Below are positions 9,053 through 17,120 of a stretch of DNA of 64,000 bases, piece after piece. The position numbers were made by a program, and so were the translations under genes. The notes under the pieces were generated by a model. It was given only the letters and a program-made list of their open reading frames with translations. It was not told the origin of the DNA and searched no databases. This DNA comes from Desulforadius tongensis (lineage in GTDB: Bacteria; Bacillota; Desulfotomaculia; Desulfotomaculales; Desulfohalotomaculaceae). The DNA lies in NCBI RefSeq assembly GCF_016907915.1, contig NZ_JAFBCW010000013.1:1-64000 (forward strand), read 5' to 3'. Position 1 is the stretch's first letter, and every line of letters begins with the position of its first letter.

Positions 9053-9373
9053 ATGGAAAATATTGTTATTACCTATGATATCCGGGACGACCGGCGCAGG
9101 GAAAAAGTGCGTAAAACATTGAAAGACTATGGAGTACCCGTACAGTACAGTGTATTTGAATGCCGGCTGCGCAAAGAAGATGTGTTGAGTTTAAGATATA
9201 AACTGGACAGTTTGATTAAAAAAAACGAAGACAGCATCATCTTTTACCGCCAGTGTCCCCGCTGCAGCGGTAGGGTAGACCGCTTGGGGATGTCTTTCGA
9301 CCCATTTGGAGATGGATTATATATAATAACTGGTGGAGATTTAGCCAATGAGGATGATGCAGGCGATATTTAA
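9053..9373 (+). CDS. cas2: CRISPR adaptation protein Cas2
   Basis: This 106-residue ferredoxin-fold protein bridges Cas1 dimers during spacer integration. The N-terminal ITYDIRDDRRREKV, with the conserved YD pair, and the following GVPVQYSVFECRL are classic Cas2. The tail from ~residue 70 (CPRCSGR) adds two cysteines. It lies 41 nt after cas4-cas1 and is the last gene before the leader. No convincing ribosome binding site precedes ATG 9053, so coupling to the upstream gene is likely. Length is typical for the family (~90-105). Confidence 0.93.
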   Translation: MENIVITYDIRDDRRREKVRKTLKDYGVPVQYSVFECRLRKEDVLSLRYKLDSLIKKNEDSIIFYRQCPRCSGRVDRLGMSFDPFGDGLYIITGGDLANEDDAGDI

Positions 9374-9654
9374 GAAAAGGAAAAGTAATAACGGTTAATC
9401 AAGCCTAAATAAGAATAGTTCTTATCGAGCACCCTGGGCTGTGCAAAAAACCCCGGGGTTGCTCGCAAAAAACTTTTTTGGGCGAGCAAGCAGGAAAACC
9501 TGCGCTGGTGGCGAACTAAGGAGGTGGAAAAAGATTCATATCGCCTTGATGTTATTTTGCTTTAGCTAAGATATGGAAAGATATATGCTCTTGCTGATAG
9601 GTGCTCGCAAAAAGCCATTATAGCCCTTGAGTTACAAGGCCCGAGGACCAAAAG
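9374..9654 (+). promoter_or_regulatory. CRISPR leader
   Basis: This 281-nt noncoding sequence lies between cas2 and the first intact repeat; the degenerate repeat is at the far end of the array, so this is the leader side. It contains gctcgcaaaaa twice (9461 and 9603). Three related segments can pair in alternative ways: cgagcaccctggg (9426), ccccggggttgctcgc (9451-9466) and gcgagcaa (9482-9489). The second and third form a stem including A6/T6. A perfect AAGGAGGTG at 9518-9526 is not followed by a usable start codon. Confidence 0.75.
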
Positions 9655-11863
9655 GTCTAAACAAAAATAATTCCCTCTGGGAATTGAAACCAAACCCCAG
9701 GCATGTCCAAACTCCTGAAAGTTTTCTGTCTAAACAAAAATAATTCCCTCTGGGAATTGAAACAGTTCAGCATCATCCCATGCAGCCCATTTGCCATTGG
9801 GCGTCTAAACAAAAATAATTCCCTCTGGGAATTGAAACGTAATAAACTCAAGGCCATCATCCAACTGAATAGTGCAGTCTAAACAAAAATAATTCCCTCT
9901 GGGAATTGAAACATTGGTTGCAGCAGGCTTGGTATGAGGCGACTTATGGGGTCTAAACAAAAATAATTCCCTCTGGGAATTGAAACTGCATGCTATTCCT
10001 GCGTTTTCTGTTCCTTCTGAAGTGGCGTGTCTAAACAAAAATAATTCCCTCTGGGAATTGAAACTGCTGGGCTCAGGGGGGCGTGAGCACTCCTGTGCTT
10101 ACGCCCGTCTAAACAAAAATAATTCCCTCTGGGAATTGAAACTCCTGGCCGTGGGAAGACTATGGCCATGACCGAGTACCGTCTAAACAAAAATAATTCC
10201 CTCTGGGAATTGAAACAGGGCACCCAAAAAAAATTTTTCAATTTTTTTTGGGTTCCCACGTCTAAACAAAAATAATTCCCTCTGGGAATTGAAACTCGTC
10301 TCGAAGCATCTCGATTAATCCCCTCTCAGCAAGTCTAAACAAAAATAATTCCCTCTGGGAATTGAAACCCGGTTGCTGTGAACTGTTGGGCGCCTCGGGT
10401 TCGTTGTCTAAACAAAAATAATTCCCTCTGGGAATTGAAACACCAGCGATAGGCCATTTCTGCTAAAGCATCACCGGGCCTGTCTAAACAAAAATAATTC
10501 CCTCTGGGAATTGAAACACCTCTTCAATGGCGGAAGCCGCGCCGAGTACTTGTTGGTCTAAACAAAAATAATTCCCTCTGGGAATTGAAACCCACCTTTC
10601 CCCCAAAGCAAACTACGAGCCTGACGATACGTCTAAACAAAAATAATTCCCTCTGGGAATTGAAACCCCATTGAAAGAGTACCTTTTTCGTATGGTCAAA
10701 CTCTCTAAACAAAAATAATTCCCTCTGGGAATTGAAACATTAATCCCCTCTCAGCAACAGTTACCCTCATTACTTCAGTCTAAACAAAAATAATTCCCTC
10801 TGGGAATTGAAACATAAAAAACAAAAGTTCTTTACAAAGTGTTAAAGCTCTTGTTTGTCTAAACAAAAATAATTCCCTCTGGGAATTGAAACTTTCGTAT
10901 GCAGCTATTTTTTTGCCCATACGGTCTATTTTGTCTAAACAAAAATAATTCCCTCTGGGAATTGAAACTTTTTCGTATGGTCAGGCTCTTGAGTTTAGAA
11001 ATCCTGTCTAAACAAAAATAATTCCCTCTGGGAATTGAAACCCCTGACAAAGCGTTGCATCAAGGCGATTTCCATAGTATGTCTAAACAAAAATAATTCC
11101 CTCTGGGAATTGAAACTGCTATGCATAGGGTTTGTGATGAGTTATCTCATCGGCGTCTAAACAAAAATAATTCCCTCTGGGAATTGAAACGCCTTTACCA
11201 TAGATGGTGAAACCATTGCCTTAGAAGGAAGTCTAAACAAAAATAATTCCCTCTGGGAATTGAAACAAGCTGACGATGAAGAGTTCAAAGAGTTTCTTAA
11301 AAACTGTCTAAACAAAAATAATTCCCTCTGGGAATTGAAACACCCCTATTCTCACTGTTTCACTCGGGCTGCCGTTTAGTCTAAACAAAAATAATTCCCT
11401 CTGGGAATTGAAACTACGGTACTGTAGCTGAGGGAATCGTTGACAGCCTTAAGAGTCTAAACAAAAATAATTCCCTCTGGGAATTGAAACGATTGGCATC
11501 CCGGCCCTGTCCAGTGGCGTCCAGTCGATGTCTAAACAAAAATAATTCCCTCTGGGAATTGAAACGAGAAACCGGTACCGGTATACTGAAATCACTTAAA
11601 CCGTCTAAACAAAAATAATTCCCTCTGGGAATTGAAACTTTATTTTAAATAGAAATGATGGTTTTATACCAAACATGTCTAAACAAAAATAATTCCCTCT
11701 GGGAATTGAAACCGTATCACTGTTTCTGATCACTCTATATATGTGGTTAGTCTAAACAAAAATAATTCCCTCTGGGAATTGAAACTTTTTCGTATGGTCA
11801 GACTTTAGAGTTTAGAAATCCTCATTCGTCTAAACAAAAATAATTCCCTCTGGGAATTGCAGG
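9655..11863 (+). CRISPR. Type I-B CRISPR array, 30 repeats / 29 spacers
   Basis: The repeat is 36 nt, starting GTCTAAACAAAAATAATT and ending ATTGAAAC, with an internal palindrome AATTCCC-TCT-GGGAATT. Repeat starts are 9655, 9728, 9803, 9877, 9951, 10029, 10107, 10181, 10260, 10333, 10406, 10482, 10556, 10631, 10703, 10778, 10857, 10933, 11006, 11081, 11155, 11231, 11306, 11379, 11455, 11530, 11603, 11677, 11750 and 11828. Repeats are identical except that the one at 10703 begins with C, and the last diverges after 32 nt (11859). Spacers are 36-43 nt. The array reads in the same direction as the cas operon. Confidence 0.98.
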
Positions 11864-11871
11864 TTGAAGAC

Positions 11872-11922
11872 AAACACCGCTTTCAAACCTTTCAACCTGA
11901 AAGCGGTGTTTTGGTGTTTTAT
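11872..11922. terminator. Terminator hairpin after array / after repeat-protein gene
   Basis: A 14-bp perfect stem pairs aaacaccgctttca (11872-11885) with tgaaagcggtgttt (11898-11911) around a 12-nt loop, followed on the plus strand by ttggtgtttt. An overlapping inverted repeat AGGTTGAA (11861-11868)/TTCAACCT (11891-11898) could form a competing stem. It lies between the array and the convergent minus-strand gene ending at 11944 and could serve both. Confidence 0.75.
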
Positions 11923-11943
11923 TGAAGCTAATAATTTTATCCG

Positions 11944-12741
11944 TTAACACCCGCAGTCCTTGTGGTGCCTGGGTTCTTTGTAACCTTTCATGTGTCTAAT
12001 AATCCAGTCCAGTTTGCATTCAATTTCTTTTATTTCCTTTTTAATTTCCTTTAATCCAAATTCCGGGCTGTCAAGTTTGCATTCAATATCAAAAATTTCG
12101 CATTTAATTTCTTTTAAGCCGAATTTTTTATCACAGATTTTATCTTCAATATCTTTAACTTCTCTTTTTATTTCTGATAAGCCAAAGGTGGGGCTGAATA
12201 TGGCATCATGAATGGCGGAAATTTCTGACTTAATTTCGCTTAATCCAACGGTGGGGCTGAGAATAATATCTTCAATGCCCCCCACTTCTTGTTTTATTTC
12301 CGAGAGGCCGAAGGATGGACTGTTTATCATATCTTCAATATCTTGAATTTCTTTTTTGATTTCTTTTAATCCATAGTCCGGGTTTTTTATGATGCATTCG
12401 ATTTCTTTTACTTCCTTTTTAATTTCTTTTAATCCGAATTCCCGGTTGGTGAGCAGATGCTTGATTTTTTCCAATTTACCCAGTTCCCTGGCCAGTAAAT
12501 CTTCAATTTGCCTGATCTCTTTTTTAATTTCGTAGAGGCCGTATTTAGATCTTTTATCCAGCATGTAATTAAGTTTATTATCTACATCATGGAGACATTG
12601 ATTTATCTTAGGCAGCCCGCAGTGATGATTGTTATCTAAAATTGCATAGAGATAGCGCATTATTTTCTTCAGTATTTCTATTTCTTTTTGCATATCGGCA
12701 CTCAGTTCATTGAACTCAATATCTTCATAGCCCTGTTTCAC
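11944..12741 (-). CDS. Coiled-coil protein with seven 21-residue repeats
   Basis: This 265-residue protein is a paralogue of the gene truncated at the left edge (shared KLNYML, YGLYEIKKEI and promoter). It starts at GTG 12741 after AAGGAGGG. From about residue 100 it consists of successive 21-residue units of the form FGLKEIKKEVKEIECIIKNP, equal to three heptads, predicting a rigid helical or coiled-coil rod. The C terminus is short, basic and metal-binding-like (RHHKDCGC). There is no signal peptide or membrane helix. Function unknown; I do not recognise a named family. Confidence 0.82.
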   Translation of the reverse strand: MKQGYEDIEFNELSADMQKEIEILKKIMRYLYAILDNNHHCGLPKINQCLHDVDNKLNYMLDKRSKYGLYEIKKEIRQIEDLLARELGKLEKIKHLLTNREFGLKEIKKEVKEIECIIKNPDYGLKEIKKEIQDIEDMINSPSFGLSEIKQEVGGIEDIILSPTVGLSEIKSEISAIHDAIFSPTFGLSEIKREVKDIEDKICDKKFGLKEIKCEIFDIECKLDSPEFGLKEIKKEIKEIECKLDWIIRHMKGYKEPRHHKDCGC

Positions 12742-12774
12742 GAAAGTTCCCTCCTTAAGGATATATTGCTCTTA

Positions 12775-12805
12775 CATTATATGGTTTGGTTGGCAATAAT
12801 GTTAC
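12775..12805 (-). promoter_or_regulatory. Candidate promoter of the second repeat-protein gene
   Basis: On the minus strand GTAACA (12805-12800) precedes TATAAT within CATATAATG (12783-12775) by 18 nt, followed by GTAAGAGCAA. This mirrors the promoter of the paralogue at 988-1017, so the two genes are probably co-regulated despite being separated by ~11 kb of CRISPR-Cas DNA. Confidence 0.55.
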
Positions 12806-12916
12806 GAGCTTTCGTTTATTGTTATAACTTGTTCATTTGTTCTTTAATTTCCTGTGATAAAAAGGTATCGTGTTTCCAATACTAAATTTGCAATAAATTT
12901 TAAGGAGGTGTTTACT

Positions 12917-13291
12917 CTGGCCAGCGGCAGCAATTTTGGCAGCGGCAATACCGCTGCTTATAGATTGAGGAATATGCGGGATGCAGAATACCCCGGCGGT
13001 GTGGTGGTTGATCCCGTTCCCATAACGGCAGGGGAAGAAATAGTGGTTTTTTATAATGGATTATTGGCTGACAGCGGTGCTGACAGCGTTTATTTACACT
13101 ACGGTTTTGGCGATTCCACCCGTTGGCATGGGGTGCAGGATTTGCGCATGGCCAAAACCGGTTTTGGCTTTGTAAAAACTTTGCGCATGCCGGAGATAAG
13201 CGGCCGGTTTAATTTCTGCTTTCACGACAGCGCTCATAACTGGGATAATAATAACGGGGTAAACTGGAGTTTTGAAATTCACGACGGTTAA
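12917..13291 (+). CDS. Starch/carbohydrate-binding module protein (CBM53-like)
   Basis: This 124-residue protein has the look of a single beta-sandwich carbohydrate-binding domain: PITAGEEIVVFYNGLL, VYLHYGFGDSTRWHGVQDLRM and a C-terminal FNFCFHDSAHNWDNNNGVNW, resembling CBM25/CBM53 starch-binding modules. A perfect AAGGAGGTG (12902-12910) lies 6 nt before CTG 12917, which is therefore the probable start; no ATG, GTG or TTG is suitably placed. It is followed by a strong terminator and a glycogen-synthase-like glycosyltransferase, supporting a glycogen-related role. The family call is moderate. Confidence 0.68.
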   Translation: MASGSNFGSGNTAAYRLRNMRDAEYPGGVVVDPVPITAGEEIVVFYNGLLADSGADSVYLHYGFGDSTRWHGVQDLRMAKTGFGFVKTLRMPEISGRFNFCFHDSAHNWDNNNGVNWSFEIHDG

Positions 13292-13310
13292 ATTATAAAT
13301 TTTCTTGTGC

Positions 13311-13339
13311 GGGGCATGAATAATCATGCCCCTTTTTTT
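13311..13339 (+). terminator. Rho-independent terminator
   Basis: GGGGCATGA (13311-13319) pairs with TCATGCCCC (13324-13332) around ATAA and is followed by seven T residues. It ends the carbohydrate-binding gene. Confidence 0.93.
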
Positions 13340-13397
13340 GTTTAATTTTCATAATTATAGAAAATAATATGAAAGATTATTCGGTGGGAGGTTGGTT

Positions 13398-14600
13398 ATG
13401 CGCGTTTTGGTTTTGTCCTGGGAGTACCCGCCCAAAAGCGTGGGGGGGCTGGCCCAGCATGTTTACGATCTCTACAATTCGATGTCAAAACAGCAGCATG
13501 AAGTTCATATCATTACGGTGGGATCACCGGATGTGCCGGAATATGAAAATGTGCGGGGTGTAAAGGTTTACAGAGTGATTCCCTACCAGGTATCATCTCC
13601 TGACTTTGTAACCTGGGTTATGCAGTTAAACGTGGCCATGTTAGAGAGGTGTTTATCCCTGGTCAGGGACATGGAGGGGGTTTTTGACGTTATCCATGCC
13701 CATGACTGGCTGGTGGCCTACGCGGCCCGGGCTTTGAAACATTCTTTGCAGATACCGCTTATTGCTACCATTCATGCCACCGAACACGGGCGAAACAACG
13801 GTTTGCACAATGATCTGCAGCGCCATATCAGCGATATAGAGTGGTGGCTTTGTTATGAAGCCTGGCGGGTTATTGTATGCAGCCGCTATATGCATGGTGA
13901 AGTAAGGAATGTTTTTCAAGTGCCGGAGGACAAGTTAAGGATTATTCCCAACGGTGTTAACCCGCAGTACTTTGCAGTTAAAAATAACCGGGTGCAGAGA
14001 AACGATTATGCTGCCCCGGATGAAAAAATTGTGTTTTATGTGGGACGACTGGTACGGGAAAAGGGAGTGCAGGTACTGCTGGAGGCGGCCCCCAAAATCC
14101 TGCATTATTGTCCCGGTACGAAATTTATTATTGCCGGGAAGGGTCCGTACACTATTCCCCTTAAAAGGCAGGCCCGCCGGATGGGGATAGAGTCACGGGT
14201 ATATTTTACCGGCTATGTGGACGACAGTACCAGAAACAGTCTTTACAAGTTTGCTGACGTTGCTGTGTTTCCCAGTTTGTATGAGCCCTTTGGTATTGTG
14301 GCCTTGGAAGCTATGGCGGCCCGAACCCCGCTGGTGGTTTCCGATACCGGGGGACTGGCGGAAATAATAGATCACGGGGTAAACGGCTTGAAAGCATATA
14401 CGGGCAATCCAAATTCTGTGGCGGACAATGTACTGCATATGCTGCTCAATCCCGATTCCGCAGGGCGGATGAAAGAGCGGGCATATAAAGAAGTGGTTGA
14501 AAAGTATAACTGGCAGAAAATTGCCGGGGAAACGGTACGGTTGTATGAAGAAATTTTAGCAGCCCGCATTTCCGGAATTCAACAATACCATTATAAATAA
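13398..14600 (+). CDS. GT4-family glycosyltransferase, glycogen-synthase-like
   Basis: This 400-residue GT-B protein starts at ATG 13398 after GGGAGG. The N-terminal lobe has SWEYPPKSVGGLAQHV, the glycine-rich loop common to glycogen synthases and GT4 enzymes, and HAHDWL. The C-terminal lobe has VGRLVREKGVQVLLEA and the EX7E motif EPFGIVALEAMA, where the glutamates contact the nucleotide sugar. The next gene (15 nt on) makes a nucleotide sugar and the preceding gene looks starch-binding. Glycogen or alpha-glucan/mannan synthesis is the best inference; donor and acceptor cannot be read from sequence. Confidence 0.8.
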   Translation: MRVLVLSWEYPPKSVGGLAQHVYDLYNSMSKQQHEVHIITVGSPDVPEYENVRGVKVYRVIPYQVSSPDFVTWVMQLNVAMLERCLSLVRDMEGVFDVIHAHDWLVAYAARALKHSLQIPLIATIHATEHGRNNGLHNDLQRHISDIEWWLCYEAWRVIVCSRYMHGEVRNVFQVPEDKLRIIPNGVNPQYFAVKNNRVQRNDYAAPDEKIVFYVGRLVREKGVQVLLEAAPKILHYCPGTKFIIAGKGPYTIPLKRQARRMGIESRVYFTGYVDDSTRNSLYKFADVAVFPSLYEPFGIVALEAMAARTPLVVSDTGGLAEIIDHGVNGLKAYTGNPNSVADNVLHMLLNPDSAGRMKERAYKEVVEKYNWQKIAGETVRLYEEILAARISGIQQYHYK

Positions 14601-14614
14601 GGAGGTCATAGCCG

Positions 14615-17083
14615 TTGAAAGCCATTATTATGGCCGGCGGCCAGGGTTCACGGTTAAGGCCGCTGACCTGCAGCCGGCCCAAGCCCATGATGCCGGTGAT
14701 GAACAGACCCATTATGGAGCACATCGTCAACCTGCTGAAAAAACATAACTTGAAAAATATTGGTGTTACACTGCAGTACCTTCCTGAAGCCATTAAAGAT
14801 TATTTCGGCAGCGGTGTGGAATTTGGTGTCAGCATGCGCTACTTTATTGAGGAAGTACCGCTGGGCACCGCCGGCAGTGTGAAAAACACGGCCGGTTTTT
14901 TGGATGAAACTTTTATGGTTATCAGTGGCGATGCTTTAACAGATTTTGATTTGACCAAAGCAGTTAATTTTCACAAACAGAAGGGGGCTGTGGCCACCCT
15001 GGTGTTAACCAGGGTGAAGACACCGCTGGAATACGGGGTGGTGATTACTGAACGGGACGGCAGAATTACCCGCTTTTTAGAAAAACCCGGCTGGAGTGAG
15101 GTTTTTAGTGATACGGTGAACACCGGTATTTACATATTGGAACCGGAGGTATTGGACTATTTTCAACCGGGGCAGAAGTTTGATTTTAGTAAAGACCTGT
15201 TTCCCCGGCTGTTAAAAGATGGTAAACCGATGTACGGTGTGGTGTTGGAAGGATACTGGTGCGATATTGGCGATTTATGGCATTACCTGCGGGCCCACCG
15301 GGATGTGCTGGCCGGAAAGGTAGAAGTTTCTATTCCCGGCCGGGAGATAAGACCCCGGGTGTGGGTGGGAGAAGGGGTTTCCATACATCCTTCCGCCGCT
15401 GTCAACGGCCCCGTTTTAATAGGTGACGGCTGTGACATTGGACCGAATGCGAAAATAGAACCCTATACCGTACTGGGTGAGGGCTGCCGGGTTGAAGAAC
15501 GGGCATCTATTAAAAAGAGCGTGCTGTGCAGCGGTGTGTACTTGGGTGCCGGATCGTCCCTGCGGGGGGCGGTGCTGGGCAGTGGAGTTAAAGTTTATTC
15601 CAACGCTTCGATATATGAAGGGGTTGTGGTGGGCGATCACTCCACCATCAAAGAACGGGTGCTGGTTAAACCGGATGTTAAGCTCTGGCCCAATAAACTG
15701 GTGGAAACCGGTGCCACGGTGCAGCGAAACATTATTTGGGGTGCCGGTGCATCTAAAAACATTTATGGTCTGGAGGGGATCACCGGTTTAGCCAATGTAG
15801 AAATTACACCGGAGTTTGCCAGCCGGGTGGGTGCTGCTTACGGTTCAACATTGAGTTTTGGTGAGCGGGTGATGCTCACCAGTGACAGCTACCCGGTTTG
15901 TAAAATGATTAAAGAAGCATTTACTGCCGGTCTGCAGTCCATGGGGGTGCGGGTGCTGGATGCCGGTGCCGTTGTGACGCCGGTGCATCGTTACGCAGTG
16001 CGAAAATTGGAATGTAAAGCCGGGGTACATATTAAAATTTCTTCCCTGCGCCCGGATAAAATTAACATGGTGTTTACCAACAGCCGGGGGGGCAATATCA
16101 GCCGGGGAGAAGAAAGAAAAATTGAAAACAAACTGGCCGGGGGAGATTACCGCCGGGCTGATGCCGGTAAAATAATTCCCGTGGAACCGGTGCCCGGTAC
16201 AGCAGAGGCATACCTGGAAGATTTGGAACGGAACGTGGATATGAAAACAATTGCCCGTGCCGGTTATAAGGTGGTACTGGCTTATGATAACCGCAACCTG
16301 GATAAGTTTATTGCGCCCATAACATTAAAGGCCGGGGTTGCGGTGGAGACCGCCGGTGCTGGCGGCAGTGCACTGCCCCTCAGCTGGCGCAGTTATAAAG
16401 CCATGCTGCCGGAATTGGGCAGGGCGGTGGTGGATAAAGGTGCTGATGCCGGTGCCGTTATAGACCCCAATGGAGACAGTATGATACTGGTGGACGAAAA
16501 GGGGCGGGTAGTCCAGGATGATATGCTTACGGCGCTGCTGGCACTGGTGGTGCTGAAGGAACGCGGCGGTCCTGTTGTTGTGCCGGTTACAGCTCCCAGG
16601 GCTATTGAAGATATGGCCGTGAAATATAACGGTACGGTGGTGAGAACAAAAACTGCCGTGCGGGATTTGTTAGAACAGATTATCGTCCATGATAACCGGC
16701 AAAAAGAAAAGTTATCGCAATTTTTATTAAACTTTGATGCCGTGGCGGCCTTTATTAAAGTGCTGGAATTTTGCGCCCGGAAAAAAATAGGGTTATCAGC
16801 TCTGGTAGAAGAGATACCGGCATTTTTTGTGGCTAAAAAGCAGGTGCCGGTATCCTGGGAAGCCAAAGGACGGGTTATAAGAAAGCTGATAGAAGAAAAG
16901 CCGGGAAAATTGGAACTGCTGGATGGGGTTAAAGTTTATCATCCGCAGGGATGGGCCTTGGTGCTGCCGGATCCGGAAGAGCCGCTGTGCAGAATTTACA
17001 GTGAAGGCAGCAGCATGGAAATAGCCCGGGAATTAACCGATATGTATATTGATAAAATCAATAAAATAGCAGGGGAAAGTTGA
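14615..17083 (+). CDS. Sugar-1-phosphate nucleotidyltransferase / phosphohexomutase-like fusion
   Basis: This 822-residue protein starts at TTG 14615, 7 nt after AAGGAGGT. Residues 1-230 are a nucleotidyltransferase with [16 protein letters not shown] and the SRPKPMMPV lysine. Residues ~250-370 are left-handed beta-helix hexapeptide repeats. Residues ~380-820 resemble phosphomannomutase, but the catalytic TASHNP loop reads KISSLRPD and the metal loop DGDADR reads DPNGDS, so mutase activity is doubtful. Family members are often annotated mannose-1-phosphate guanylyltransferase. It probably supplies the nucleotide sugar for the upstream glycosyltransferase. Confidence 0.85.
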   Translation: MKAIIMAGGQGSRLRPLTCSRPKPMMPVMNRPIMEHIVNLLKKHNLKNIGVTLQYLPEAIKDYFGSGVEFGVSMRYFIEEVPLGTAGSVKNTAGFLDETFMVISGDALTDFDLTKAVNFHKQKGAVATLVLTRVKTPLEYGVVITERDGRITRFLEKPGWSEVFSDTVNTGIYILEPEVLDYFQPGQKFDFSKDLFPRLLKDGKPMYGVVLEGYWCDIGDLWHYLRAHRDVLAGKVEVSIPGREIRPRVWVGEGVSIHPSAAVNGPVLIGDGCDIGPNAKIEPYTVLGEGCRVEERASIKKSVLCSGVYLGAGSSLRGAVLGSGVKVYSNASIYEGVVVGDHSTIKERVLVKPDVKLWPNKLVETGATVQRNIIWGAGASKNIYGLEGITGLANVEITPEFASRVGAAYGSTLSFGERVMLTSDSYPVCKMIKEAFTAGLQSMGVRVLDAGAVVTPVHRYAVRKLECKAGVHIKISSLRPDKINMVFTNSRGGNISRGEERKIENKLAGGDYRRADAGKIIPVEPVPGTAEAYLEDLERNVDMKTIARAGYKVVLAYDNRNLDKFIAPITLKAGVAVETAGAGGSALPLSWRSYKAMLPELGRAVVDKGADAGAVIDPNGDSMILVDEKGRVVQDDMLTALLALVVLKERGGPVVVPVTAPRAIEDMAVKYNGTVVRTKTAVRDLLEQIIVHDNRQKEKLSQFLLNFDAVAAFIKVLEFCARKKIGLSALVEEIPAFFVAKKQVPVSWEAKGRVIRKLIEEKPGKLELLDGVKVYHPQGWALVLPDPEEPLCRIYSEGSSMEIARELTDMYIDKINKIAGES

Positions 17084-17089
17084 AATCGG

Positions 17090-17120
17090 GCCGGCAGAAC
17101 CGGCGTTCTGTCGGCTTTAC
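17090..17120. terminator. Hairpin between convergent genes
   Basis: GCCGGCAGAAC (17090-17100) pairs with GTTCTGTCGGC (17105-17115), including one G-T pair, around CGGC; the flank is a modest T-rich run. It sits between the convergent nucleotidyltransferase and response-regulator genes. Confidence 0.6.

Noticed and set aside
5117-9373. Anti-CRISPR or toxin gene hidden among the cas genes
   Set aside because: The genes are contiguous with gaps under 70 nt, and no additional frame has a ribosome binding site or recognisable fold.
9518-9571. Short peptide gene in the CRISPR leader after AAGGAGGTG
   Set aside because: The nearest ATG (9550) is more than 20 nt from the site and encodes only six residues before a stop.
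9657-11050. Several minus-strand frames encoding repeated NSQRELFLFR-type peptides
   Set aside because: They are translations of the CRISPR repeats and spacers, with no ribosome binding sites.
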